64,000 bases of DNA, taken from Janthinobacterium sp051380735 (lineage in GTDB: Bacteria; Pseudomonadota; Gammaproteobacteria; Burkholderiales; Burkholderiaceae_D). Shown piece after piece: positions 16,615-25,106 of the stretch. The position numbers and the translations under genes are program-made. The stretch spans positions 186,001-250,000 of the forward strand of contig NZ_JBNYXQ010000006.1 of NCBI RefSeq assembly GCF_051380735.1, written 5' to 3'. Below the pieces are notes generated by a model. It did not search any database, was not told the DNA's origin, and saw only the letters and a program-made list of their open reading frames with translations. Positions within the stretch are counted from its first letter, which is position 1. Every line of letters begins with the position of its first letter.

Positions 16615-17226
16615 ATGGCCCATCCCGTCGTCGCCGCAGCCCACGAAGAACCGCGCAAGCGCCCGTCGCAGGCCAGGTCGATTGCCGCCGTCGCGGCGAT
16701 GGTGGAGGCAGCGGCTCGCATTGTCGAGACACGGGGCTGGGCGGCGCTGACCACCAACCATGTGGCCGAGCGCGCCGGCTTCAGCATTGGCTCCCTGTAT
16801 CAGTACTTCCCGTCGAAACAGGCGCTGCTGGCCGAACTGCTGCGCCGCGAGCGTGCGCAGCTCTTGCATGAGGTGCGGTGCGCCAGCGAGACAGAACCCG
16901 ACCTGGCATTGGCGGTCAAGCAGTGCATAGCCGCAGCGTTGCGGCACCAGTTCGGCCGGCCGGCACTGGCGCTGGCGCTGGAGTATCTGCCGTCATCGCA
17001 GGGCATGCACGAGGAAGATGATGTTCTGCGGCAGGCACTGTGCGGCCAGCTGGCGACCATGCTGGCGCGCCATGGCGTGCCTGGCAGCGTGACGGCAGCT
17101 GCCGACATGGTCGCGCTGTGCCGGGGCATCATCGATGCTGCTGCGCTGCGCGGCGAAACCGACACGGCGGCGCTAGTGCCACGTTTGTGGCGCCCCGTCC
17201 AGGCACTCCTTCGCACCGCCGCGTGA
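16615..17226 (+). CDS. TetR-family transcriptional regulator, 203 aa
   Basis: The N-terminal TetR helix-turn-helix is clear: IVETRGWAALTTNHVAERAGFSIGSLYQYFPSKQALLAEL. The C-terminal helical domain (about residues 85-200) is the usual ligand pocket and carries no recognisable signature. Start ATG 16615 follows directly on the short divergent region with the membrane-protein gene, which it probably represses. Ligand unknown. Confidence 0.88.
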   Translation: MAHPVVAAAHEEPRKRPSQARSIAAVAAMVEAAARIVETRGWAALTTNHVAERAGFSIGSLYQYFPSKQALLAELLRRERAQLLHEVRCASETEPDLALAVKQCIAAALRHQFGRPALALALEYLPSSQGMHEEDDVLRQALCGQLATMLARHGVPGSVTAAADMVALCRGIIDAAALRGETDTAALVPRLWRPVQALLRTAA

Positions 17227-17342
17227 CCGCAGTGAGGCATTGCTTGCCAGTCTGCCGTGTCTCTGCTTGCCGCTGCCATGCTAGAATCGCCGACGTGCCA
17301 AGCGTGGCCGCATTCACGGGTAGACCCTGGGCAGACAGAATC

Positions 17343-18380
17343 ATGAACATTTTATCGACTTATCGCCGCCTGGCCGGCATGCTGTTATGGGCCGCTTGCG
17401 CGGTCATGCCGGCGCTTGCGACGGCCAAAGCTGCACCACCGGCCAAGCCGCCGGCGGTGCAGCTGATCGTGCTGCCGGCCGGTCCCTTGCCGCGCCTGAG
17501 CGAAGAGCCGCAGGTGCGCGCCGCGCTGTTCGAATTTTTCGGCTATGCGCGCGGCAGCTATACCGATGACGATGCGCTGCTGCTTGAACAGGCGGTGGAA
17601 GCGATCAGCGAGCGGCGCGACGCCACCCGCACGGTGTTGCCGGACGGACGCCAGTTGCTGGCCTCCATGAACGACCGCAAGCAGGGCCGCGAGCGGGGCG
17701 CAATGCTGCTCGACAGGCGCGGCGCCCTGATCGCTTTTGGCCTGGTCAACGGCCATTGCCGCCTGCAGGGCCAGCCGCTGGCCAAGGTCTGCAAGCCCGA
17801 TCCGCAAGCCGTGCTGACGGTATTTCACCGCAAGGGCATGCTGGTCGACGAGGCAGCCCCGCTGCTGGCCTGGGCCAGGCAACTGCCGCCGATGCTGGCG
17901 CTGATCGCTGCCGATGACGAAGCTGGCGGCGACGGCCAAAAAATCGCCACGGTGGAATACGTGCTGGCGCAGCCGATGCTGCCGGGCTGGAACCGCTCGC
18001 AGCTGCCGTCCGGCTTTCCATCGGCCTTGCTGCCGCTGTTGCCCGATAAATCGACGGTGCTCACGTCGGCCGGTGGCGGCGTGTTTTCCTATCCCTTGTT
18101 GCTGAAGGGGAAAAAACAGAACAATGTGCTCGACGAAGCGGAAGGCAGGCCACCGCGCGACCTGGAAGTGGCGCTGCGCAGCTATGACAGCTTCGACAGC
18201 GTGGTCGAGCAGTACCGCAAGACCATCAAGGGTGCCAGATTGCAGCGCAACGAGCGCACCGCCTACCTGCACGGCGACCTGGGGCAGGGCAGCTACCGCG
18301 TGTATATCCGCAATACGGGGTATGACGGCGTGATGATCGACGTCGCGCTGTGGCAGAAAAAGCTGGTGGCGGGGCAGTAG
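17343..18380 (+). CDS. Secreted or periplasmic protein of unknown function, 345 aa
   Basis: ATG 17343 opens a typical Sec signal peptide (NILSTYRRL, then LLWAACAVMPALATAKA), with likely cleavage near residue 29. The mature part is mixed alpha/beta: an early FEFFGYARGSYTDDDALLLEQAV stretch, a central hydrophobic PPMLALIAADDEAGG and a C-terminal GSYRVYIRNTGYDGVMIDVALWQ. I do not recognise the family. The longer frame upstream of this ATG overlaps the TetR gene end and lacks a signal, so it was not used. It ends two bases from the convergent leucine-rich-repeat gene. Confidence 0.7.
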   Translation: MNILSTYRRLAGMLLWAACAVMPALATAKAAPPAKPPAVQLIVLPAGPLPRLSEEPQVRAALFEFFGYARGSYTDDDALLLEQAVEAISERRDATRTVLPDGRQLLASMNDRKQGRERGAMLLDRRGALIAFGLVNGHCRLQGQPLAKVCKPDPQAVLTVFHRKGMLVDEAAPLLAWARQLPPMLALIAADDEAGGDGQKIATVEYVLAQPMLPGWNRSQLPSGFPSALLPLLPDKSTVLTSAGGGVFSYPLLLKGKKQNNVLDEAEGRPPRDLEVALRSYDSFDSVVEQYRKTIKGARLQRNERTAYLHGDLGQGSYRVYIRNTGYDGVMIDVALWQKKLVAGQ

Positions 18381-18381
18381 C

Positions 18382-19407
18382 TCAGAACGGCAGTCGTTCG
18401 CTGGTGTAGCCTGCTTGCGCCAGCTGCGCCGCAATTTCTTCATCGCGTTTTATTTTGCCCGTTCTGAAGCGCATATGGGTCAATGATGCAGGCAAACCTT
18501 GGGCCCGCAGCGCATCGATATCGAGGCCGGTTTCCGACACGATCAGTTGGCGCAGCGTCCGCAGAGTGCTCAAGCCGGTCAGCTGCACCAGGCCCTTGCA
18601 TGTCAGCAGGTGCAGCTGTTCCAGCAGCCCGTTGCCAGCCACGTTCAGCTGCGCCAGTTTGATCTGGTCCTCCACCCACAGCTGGCGCAACAGGGGAAAG
18701 CGGCCCAGGTCGCCCAGCTCTGCCATGCCACGTACCCGTATCACTTCCAGACTGCTCAATTTTGGCGCGTCGATCTCGCTGATCGACTCGCGTCCACCGA
18801 GCTGCAGGCGCAACTGCTCCAGCCTGGCGATGCCCGACATGAAGTCGAGTGCCACCTTGTTTTTCATCCGGTACAGCGACAATTGCGTCAGAGCCGGCAG
18901 GCTGGCCAGCATTTCGATCCGCGTCGCATGGCCTTCAATGGAAAGCGAGGACAGTTGCGTGTAATGGCGCAGCGGCGCCAGGTCGATATTGTTTTTGGCG
19001 CTCTCGCCCAGTTGCAGGTATTCCAGGCCATGCAGGTTTTCCAACTGCAGGATATCTGTTTGAGCCAGCGCGTGGACGCCCAGGCTCAGGCGCTTGAGAT
19101 GGTGCAGTTCGCCCAGCGTCTCCAGGTGCAGGGCATTGCGGTGGCAGTCGATCGACAGGCTGGCCACATGCGGCAGCGCGCGCAAAATGCGTGCATCGAA
19201 GACCCTGGGGTCATAGCCGTAGATGCGGACGGTCAGCGCCGCGCCATGGCTGGCGGCAAGCGCATCGAGTTCAGGCAGCAGCGGTGCCGGTTCACCCAGG
19301 GTATCGAACTGCACCAGCACTTGCCGGCCGGCGACAATCGCCGCTCCGATGGCGCCAGCGTCGAGCTGTCGCGGATTTTGTATCGTCAGCGTGGTCTTTT
19401 CCATCAT
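18382..19407 (-). CDS. Leucine-rich-repeat protein, 341 aa
   Basis: From about residue 75 to 300 the protein is a run of irregular repeats of about 20-24 residues with the LxxLxL pattern: LPHVASLSID, LHHLKRLSLGV, LHGLEYLQLGE, YTQLSSLSIEG, LPALTQLSLYR, LEQLRLQLGG, LSSLEVIRVRG, FPLLRQLWVED and LEQLHLLTCKG. The N-terminal 70 residues are non-repetitive. No signal peptide or membrane segment is seen, so it is probably cytosolic. Such proteins mediate binding; the partner is unknown. It lies 67 bases downstream of kynA on the same strand and may be co-transcribed with the kyn genes, without an obvious functional link. Confidence 0.75.
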   Translation of the reverse strand: MMEKTTLTIQNPRQLDAGAIGAAIVAGRQVLVQFDTLGEPAPLLPELDALAASHGAALTVRIYGYDPRVFDARILRALPHVASLSIDCHRNALHLETLGELHHLKRLSLGVHALAQTDILQLENLHGLEYLQLGESAKNNIDLAPLRHYTQLSSLSIEGHATRIEMLASLPALTQLSLYRMKNKVALDFMSGIARLEQLRLQLGGRESISEIDAPKLSSLEVIRVRGMAELGDLGRFPLLRQLWVEDQIKLAQLNVAGNGLLEQLHLLTCKGLVQLTGLSTLRTLRQLIVSETGLDIDALRAQGLPASLTHMRFRTGKIKRDEEIAAQLAQAGYTSERLPF

Positions 19408-19474
19408 GATTGTCCAAACACGAAAACTATCTTCGGGATCGGGGCGCCTTGCGGCCCCGGCCAGGTTTTGCCGG

Positions 19475-20347
19475 TCAGAGCTCGGTGCGCAGCGCGAACA
19501 GTTCCGGAAACAGCACCACGTCGAGCATTTTGCGCAGGTAGCTCACGCCGGCCGTGCCGCCGGTGCCGGTCTTGAAGCCGATAATGCGCTCGACGGTGGT
19601 GACATGGCGGAAGCGCCAGAAGCGGAACGCGGTTTCCAGGTCGACCAGCTTTTCGGCCAGCTCGTACAGGGCCCAGTACTTCGACGGCTCACGGTACACC
19701 GCCAGCCACGCCGCTTTCACGGAGTCGTCGCTGGCGGTGGGCAAGGTCCAGTCGGCGTTCAGGCGGGACTCCGAAATCGGCAGGCCATGGCGCGCCAGCA
19801 GCTTGACCGACTCGTCGTAGACGGAGGGCGCACGCAGCGCGGCGTCCAGCACGGCGTACGGTTCGGGCGCGGTGGTATGCACGTTCAGCAGCGCCGCGTT
19901 CTTGTTGCCGAGGATGAATTCGATCTCGCGGTACTGGTAGGACTGGAAGCCCGACGAGGCGCCCAGATAGGGCCGGATGGCCGTGTATTCGGGCGGCGTC
20001 ATGGTCGCCAGCACATCCCAGGCGTGCACCAGTTGATCCATGATGCGCGCCACCCTGGCCAGCATTTTGAAAGCGGGTGGCAGGTCGCCGCTTTGCAGGT
20101 TGGCACGCACGGCGTGCATTTCGTGCAGCATCAGCTTCATCCACAGTTCGCTGGTCTGGTGCTGGACGATGAACAGCATCTCGTTGTGGTTGGGCGACAG
20201 CGGATGCTGGGCCGTCAGGATGCGGTCCAGCGCCAGGTAGTCGCCATAGCTCATCGACTCGCTGAAATCCATCTGCGCGCCGTGCCATTGGCTGTCGCCG
20301 GCCTGGGCGTGCATCGGGCAGCCGCTGCTTGCTGGTTGGTCATTCAT
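19475..20347 (-). CDS. kynA: Tryptophan 2,3-dioxygenase, 290 aa
   Basis: Haem enzyme that opens the indole ring of L-Trp to N-formylkynurenine, first step of the kynurenine pathway. Conserved blocks are MSYGDYLALDRILTAQ, NEMLFIVQHQTSELWMKL, SGFQSYQYREIEF and FRFWRFRHVTTVER, with the haem-ligand His in RFRHV. ATG 20347 (MNDQPASSG) is the family start; the longer frame runs back into kynU. kynU ends 23 bases upstream on the same strand, so the two form an operon. Confidence 0.95.
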   Translation of the reverse strand: MNDQPASSGCPMHAQAGDSQWHGAQMDFSESMSYGDYLALDRILTAQHPLSPNHNEMLFIVQHQTSELWMKLMLHEMHAVRANLQSGDLPPAFKMLARVARIMDQLVHAWDVLATMTPPEYTAIRPYLGASSGFQSYQYREIEFILGNKNAALLNVHTTAPEPYAVLDAALRAPSVYDESVKLLARHGLPISESRLNADWTLPTASDDSVKAAWLAVYREPSKYWALYELAEKLVDLETAFRFWRFRHVTTVERIIGFKTGTGGTAGVSYLRKMLDVVLFPELFALRTEL

Positions 20348-20370
20348 GTGCTGGTCTCGGTTTGCAAAAA

Positions 20371-21639
20371 TCAGGTTACCGCATCGCGGCGGGCATCGAC
20401 ATCGTAGGCTTGCGTATCGAGGATCTCGCGCAGGATCTCGACCGCATCCCACACCTCGGCAAAGCTGGTGTACAGCGGCGTAAAGCCGAAGCGCATGATG
20501 GCCGGCTCACGGTAGTCGCCGATCACGCCGCGCGCGATCAGGGCCTGCATCACGGCATAGCCATGCGGGTGCGTGAAGCTGGCCTGGCTGCCGCGCCGCG
20601 CATGCTCGCGCGGCGTCACCAGGCCCAGCGGATGGCTGGCGCAGCGCTGCTCCACCAGCGCGATAAACAGGTCGGTCAGCGCCAGCGACTTGGCGCGGAT
20701 GGCGGCCATGGAGGTTTGTGCAAAGATGTCGAGACCGCATTCGACCAGCGCCAGCGAGACGATGGGCTGGGTGCCGCACAGCGCGCGCGCGATGCCGTCG
20801 GCCGGCACAAAGGTCGGGGCCATGGCAAATGGTGCGCCGTGGCCCCACCAGCCGGACAGTGGCTGGCGGAAGGCCGCCTGGTGCCTTTTCGGCACCCAGA
20901 TAAAGGCCGGCGCGCCGGGGCCGCCGTTCAGGTATTTGTAGGTGCAGCCGACGGCCAGGTCGGCGCCATCGGCGTTCAGGTCCAGTGGCACGGCGCCGGC
21001 CGAGTGGGCCAGGTCCCACAGCGCCAGCGTGCCCTGCGCATGGCAGTGGGCGCTGACGGCTGCCATGTCGTGCTGGTAGCCGCTGCGGTAGTTCACATGG
21101 GTCAGCATGGCGCATGCGCAGTCGCCATCGATCGCCTGCGCCAGTTCGGCCGGGTCGTCGACCAGCCGCAGCGCATAGCCGCGATCGAGCCAGGCCGCCA
21201 GGCCTTGCGCCATATACAGGTCGGTCGGGAAATTGCTGCGTTCGCTGACGATAATGCGGCGTGCGGCGCAGGCAGGGTCTGGGTCCGACGCCTGCATCTG
21301 CAGCGCGGCGGCCAGCGCCTTGAACAGGTTGACCGAGGTCGTGTCGGTAATGACCACCTCGCCATCAACTGCGCCCAGCAGCGGCGCCAAACGGTTGCCC
21401 AGGCGTTGCGGCAGGTCGAACCAGCCGTTGCTGTTCCAGCTGCGGATCAGGTCCACACCCCATTCGGCTTCGATCACCTGCCGCGCCCTGGCCAAGGCCG
21501 CTTTCGGACGGGCGCCGAGCGAGTTGCCGTCGAGGTAAATCACGCCTGCCGGCAGCTCGAACTGGGCGCGCAGCGGCGCCAGCGCGTCGTCGTGGTCGAG
21601 TGCAATGCAATCTTGTCGGGAAATCATGGTTGCTTTCAT
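20371..21639 (-). CDS. kynU: Kynureninase, 422 aa
   Basis: PLP enzyme cleaving kynurenine to anthranilate and alanine. Motifs: YLDGNSLGARP, DLIRSWNSNGWFDLP, ITDTTSVNLFKAL, LWDLAHSAGAVPLDL, the PLP lysine in GCTYKYLNGGPGAP, and SGWWGHGAPFAM. Start ATG 21639 (MKATMISRQD) fits the family; the frame above it is unconserved. It is first gene of a kynU-kynA unit. The formamidase gene kynB, often in this operon, is not within it here, so that step is supplied from elsewhere. Confidence 0.95.
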   Translation of the reverse strand: MKATMISRQDCIALDHDDALAPLRAQFELPAGVIYLDGNSLGARPKAALARARQVIEAEWGVDLIRSWNSNGWFDLPQRLGNRLAPLLGAVDGEVVITDTTSVNLFKALAAALQMQASDPDPACAARRIIVSERSNFPTDLYMAQGLAAWLDRGYALRLVDDPAELAQAIDGDCACAMLTHVNYRSGYQHDMAAVSAHCHAQGTLALWDLAHSAGAVPLDLNADGADLAVGCTYKYLNGGPGAPAFIWVPKRHQAAFRQPLSGWWGHGAPFAMAPTFVPADGIARALCGTQPIVSLALVECGLDIFAQTSMAAIRAKSLALTDLFIALVEQRCASHPLGLVTPREHARRGSQASFTHPHGYAVMQALIARGVIGDYREPAIMRFGFTPLYTSFAEVWDAVEILREILDTQAYDVDARRDAVT

Positions 21640-22219
21640 GTCGATACTTGTCTTGGTTGCATGTGATCGGCTCGGCAAAACGTACCGAACGGGAACGGCA
21701 GTGTAGCAAGTCTTGGCTGCCATGCACTATTTTCCTGCCTGAAACCAGCATCAAAAGAACGGTTTCCCCGGGCATGCCGAAGAAATTTCGCTTTTTTTCA
21801 AAATATTTTCAAAAGGCCCTAAAGTTTCCATGGCAAGCGTCGTAAAAGAATACAGAAGAAGAGGTAAAAAATTTTTTCAGGATTTTTAAAAAAAGTCCTC
21901 AAGTTCTCGGCGCCGCTGCCGTTACAAGCAGTATGGACGTTTTGATACAAGTCAAGCCGTTGTAAAAAAGCGATAGTCGTTTCCTTGCAGAAAGTCATCA
22001 CACTTGATTGTTGAGCGCTCTTTTTTACACGCTTTTACAGGCGTGCCGGCATGATCGTACCGTGTTTGTAAGACAAACACCTACGGTCTCATCCTCTATT
22101 GTCCGGCCAAAAATACAGCGCCGCACCTCTATGCCGTTTTCTGTTGCTCCCTCAGAATGTATCTCACTGGAAACACGAAGTGCTCCAGTTGAAGAATTTA
22201 ACGGATTGAGGAGATGGAA
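21640..22219. promoter_or_regulatory. Long A+T-rich regulatory region upstream of flhD
   Basis: About 580 bases without a gene between kynU and flhD. The stretch from about 21780 to 22030 is rich in A/T runs (for example TTTTTTCAG, GATTTTTAAAAAAAG), unlike the GC-rich neighbours. Long leaders of this kind are known for flhDC, where many regulators act. I could not place one convincing promoter. The flhD ribosome-binding site is GAGGAG ending at 22213. Confidence 0.5.
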
Positions 22220-22537
22220 ATGACTGCTAACGACATGATGGCTGAGATTCGCGATGCTAACCTGAGCTACTTGATGCTGGCCCAGCAGATGATCCGCGCC
22301 GACAAGGTCACGGCCATCTTCCGTCTTGGTGTGTCGGCGGAAATCGCTGAGCTGATCGAAGGCATGAGCAATGCCCAGATCCTGAAACTGGCTGGCGGCA
22401 ACATGATGCTGGCGCGCTTCCGCTTCGATGACGGCGCCATCCTGGGCATGTTGACCAACTATAATAAAGACCGCTCGCTGGCCCAGTCGCACGCTGCCAT
22501 CCTGATGGCCGGGCAGGGTGTTGAAGAAATCGTGTAA
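22220..22537 (+). CDS. flhD: Flagellar master regulator subunit FlhD, 105 aa
   Basis: With FlhC it forms the activator of class II flagellar promoters. The sequence ANLSYLMLAQQMIRADKVTAIFRLGVS and LAGGNMMLARFRFDD is typical FlhD. The ribosome-binding site decides the start: GAGGAG at 22208-22213 is well spaced for ATG 22220 (MTANDMMAEI), whereas the in-frame ATG at 22214 directly abuts it. flhC follows after 35 bases. Confidence 0.95.
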   Translation: MTANDMMAEIRDANLSYLMLAQQMIRADKVTAIFRLGVSAEIAELIEGMSNAQILKLAGGNMMLARFRFDDGAILGMLTNYNKDRSLAQSHAAILMAGQGVEEIV

Positions 22538-22572
22538 ACTGTACCCGGAGTCAATCAGACGGGAGCAGTAGC

Positions 22573-23133
22573 ATGGCCAAGAAAAGTGTCGTCTCGGAAG
22601 CACAGGAAATACGGCTTGCGATCGAGTTGATACAACTGGGCGCCCGCCTGCAGTTGCTGGAAACCGAAGTATCGCTGTCGCGCGAACGCCTGCTGAACCT
22701 GTACAAGGAGTTGAAAGGGGTATCGCCACCGAAAGGCATGCTGCCATTCTCGACCGACTGGTTTATCACCTGGCAGCCGAACATCCACTCCTCGCTGTTC
22801 ATCAATATCCACCACTTCCTCGTGGAACACGCCGGCGCCACCGGCATCGAAGCCGTCATGAAGGCTTACAAGCTCTACCTCGAACAAATGCCGCCCGAAC
22901 CGGGCGAAGAGCCGTTGCTGTCGCTGACGCGCGCCTGGACACTGGTGCGTTTTTTCAGCAGCAAGATGCTGGCCATGGCCACCTGCGGCAAGTGCGGCGG
23001 CAAGTTCGTCGTCAACTGCCTCGACCTGAACGCCGACTATGTGTGCGGCCTGTGCCATATGCCTTCGCGCGCCGGCAAGACCAAGAAGGCGCGCGACGAA
23101 GCGATTGCGGCGCCGCCCGGTAATGCCGGCTGA
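22573..23133 (+). CDS. flhC: Flagellar master regulator subunit FlhC, 186 aa
   Basis: DNA-binding partner of FlhD. The C-terminal four-cysteine zinc site is complete: CGKCGG and CGLCH. N-terminal helices (EIRLAIELIQLGARLQLLETEVSL) and the FFSSKMLAMATC motif match the family, and the length is normal. GGGAG precedes the ATG. Cotranscribed with flhD. Confidence 0.96.
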   Translation: MAKKSVVSEAQEIRLAIELIQLGARLQLLETEVSLSRERLLNLYKELKGVSPPKGMLPFSTDWFITWQPNIHSSLFINIHHFLVEHAGATGIEAVMKAYKLYLEQMPPEPGEEPLLSLTRAWTLVRFFSSKMLAMATCGKCGGKFVVNCLDLNADYVCGLCHMPSRAGKTKKARDEAIAAPPGNAG

Positions 23134-23216
23134 GGCTGTCGTGTCAGACAAAGTCGGGATCGTTTTCCACCGCCAACCCTGCCGTTTTCACCACTGTTTC
23201 CAATAACTCCAGCGCC

Positions 23217-23978
23217 ATGCTGCAACAAATCCTGCGCGCACCCGCGCTCAAGGCCGTCCTGATCCAGGCGCTGGCCTTCCCCCTGATGCTGGGCCTGGTG
23301 TTTCTGCTGGCGCGCGCCGGGGTCGGTATGACCTTGCTGTCGGTGGCTCTGCTGCAGGGCGTGCTGGCGGCGCTGATCACGTGGCGCGCCAGGCTGGCGC
23401 GCTGGTGGTGCGCGATTGGCCTGCTGTTCGCGCCGGCACTCTTGGCGGCCAGTGCGCTGGAATTGCCGCCGCTGTTATTCCTGCTGGTATTCATTTTTTT
23501 GCTGGGGCTGTACTGGTCCACCTTTCGCACGCAAGTGCCGTTTTATCCTTCAGGGCCGTCCGTGTGGCGAGAAGTGGCGCGCCTGATCGCCGATCGTCCG
23601 GGCGTGAAACTGATCGATATCGGCAGCGGCTTGGGTGGCTTGGTGCTGGACCTGGCGCAGCGCCGGCCAGACGGGCAGTTTTGCGGCATCGAACTGGCAC
23701 CGCTGCCATGGCTGGCGAGCAGGCTGCGTGCGCGCCTGAAGGGCAGCCGTGCGCGGTTTGTGCGCGGCGACTACGCGGCGCTTGATTTTGCCCACTACGA
23801 TGTGGTGTTTGCCTACCTGTCGCCGGCCGTGATGACGGCGCTGTGGTTGCAGGCCGAAAAGCAAATGTTGCCCGGCAGTATGCTTCTTAGTTACGAATTC
23901 AGGATCGCCGCACGCGCACCCGATAAGACCATTGCCGCCACAGAGCGGGGCCCTTTACTTTACGTATGGTTCTTTTAG
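23217..23978 (+). CDS. Membrane-anchored class I SAM methyltransferase-like protein, 253 aa
   Basis: Three to four hydrophobic helices fill residues about 10-100 (AFPLMLGLVFLLARAGVG, WWCAIGLLFAPALLAAS, LPPLLFLLVFIFLLGLYW). A Rossmann methyltransferase domain follows with motif I LIDIGSGLGGLVLDLAQ and a second strand CGIELAP. The substrate is unknown. It lies between flhC and motA on the same strand, which suggests co-regulation with motility, but no flagellar role can be read from the sequence. The ribosome-binding site at ATG 23217 is weak. Confidence 0.75.
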   Translation: MLQQILRAPALKAVLIQALAFPLMLGLVFLLARAGVGMTLLSVALLQGVLAALITWRARLARWWCAIGLLFAPALLAASALELPPLLFLLVFIFLLGLYWSTFRTQVPFYPSGPSVWREVARLIADRPGVKLIDIGSGLGGLVLDLAQRRPDGQFCGIELAPLPWLASRLRARLKGSRARFVRGDYAALDFAHYDVVFAYLSPAVMTALWLQAEKQMLPGSMLLSYEFRIAARAPDKTIAATERGPLLYVWFF

Positions 23979-24187
23979 GCAATTGTCTGCGTTATTTGCT
24001 TGCCGACAGGACAATCTCACGTTATTGTAGTTCCACACGGCACTTTGCTGGATGTGACTTGAAATGGCGGCCGTTTCTATCTACTTCCGGTTATCGCCGC
24101 AGCAGCGTGCCATGGTAGCTAGTCTTCATGCAAGCTTGCCAGAATACTACGGGTAAGCATACCCGGCAACCTTGGGAGTCACAGCAC

Positions 24188-25048
24188 TTGTTAGTCATAA
24201 TCGGATACATCATCGTTTGCGCCTCGGTTTTTGGCGGCTTCGCGATGGCGGGCGGTCACCTGGCATCACTGTTCCAGCCACTGGAACTGCTGATGATCGG
24301 CGGCGCAGCGCTGGGCGCTTTTTTTGTCGGCAACAATGGCAAGGCCATCAAGGCGACCATGGCCGCCTTGCCCAGCCTGTTCAAGGGGTCACGCTATACC
24401 AAAGACCTGTACATGGAGCTGATGTCGCTGCTGTTCGAAGTGCTCAGCAAGGTGCGCAAGGAAGGGCTGATGTCGATTGAAGGCGATATTGACAGCCCGC
24501 AGGAAAGCCCGCTGTTTTCCAAGTATCCGGCGGTGCTGGCCGACCACCATATCGTTGAATTCATGACCGATTATCTGCGCCTGATGGTGTCGGGCAATAT
24601 GGACGCCTTCCAGATCGAAAACCTGATGGACAATGAAATCGAGACCCATCACCACGAGGGGGCCGTGCCGGCCCACGTTATCGCCAAGCTCGGCGACGGC
24701 TTGCCAGCCTTCGGTATCGTTGCCGCCGTGATGGGCGTGGTGCACACGATGGAGTCGGTCGGTATTCCGCCGGCCGAGCTGGGTATCCTGATCGCGAAAG
24801 CGCTGGTCGGCACCTTCCTCGGCATTCTGCTGGCCTACGGCTTTGTCGGTCCGCTGGCCAGTCTGCTTGAACAGAAACTTGACGAGTCGAGCAAGATGTA
24901 CCAGTGCGTGAAAGTGACCCTGCTGGCCAGCCTGAACGGCTATGCACCGGCGCTGGCGGTGGAGTTTGGCCGCAAGGTGCTGTTTTCGACGGAACGCCCG
25001 ACCTTCAACGAGCTTGAAGACCACATCAAGAAATCGAAAACGAAGTAA
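24188..25048 (+). CDS. motA: Flagellar motor stator protein MotA, 286 aa, TTG start
   Basis: Proton-channel stator subunit in the inner membrane. The correct N-terminus is LLVIIGYIIVCASVFGGF, which begins at a TTG (24188) with GGGAG upstream; the upstream ATG at 24128 would add 20 unconserved residues. Four membrane segments are visible, with the conserved proline in GDGLPAFGIVAAVMGVVHTM and the cytoplasmic loop between segments two and three (SLLFEVLSKVRKEGL). The resulting length is the family norm. motB follows after 58 bases. Confidence 0.95.
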   Translation: MLVIIGYIIVCASVFGGFAMAGGHLASLFQPLELLMIGGAALGAFFVGNNGKAIKATMAALPSLFKGSRYTKDLYMELMSLLFEVLSKVRKEGLMSIEGDIDSPQESPLFSKYPAVLADHHIVEFMTDYLRLMVSGNMDAFQIENLMDNEIETHHHEGAVPAHVIAKLGDGLPAFGIVAAVMGVVHTMESVGIPPAELGILIAKALVGTFLGILLAYGFVGPLASLLEQKLDESSKMYQCVKVTLLASLNGYAPALAVEFGRKVLFSTERPTFNELEDHIKKSKTK

Positions 25049-25106
25049 GCAGTGAGGTCAGGTTTGCACATCATGAGTTTATCGCAGCACAGGAAAGGGG
25101 GACGCC

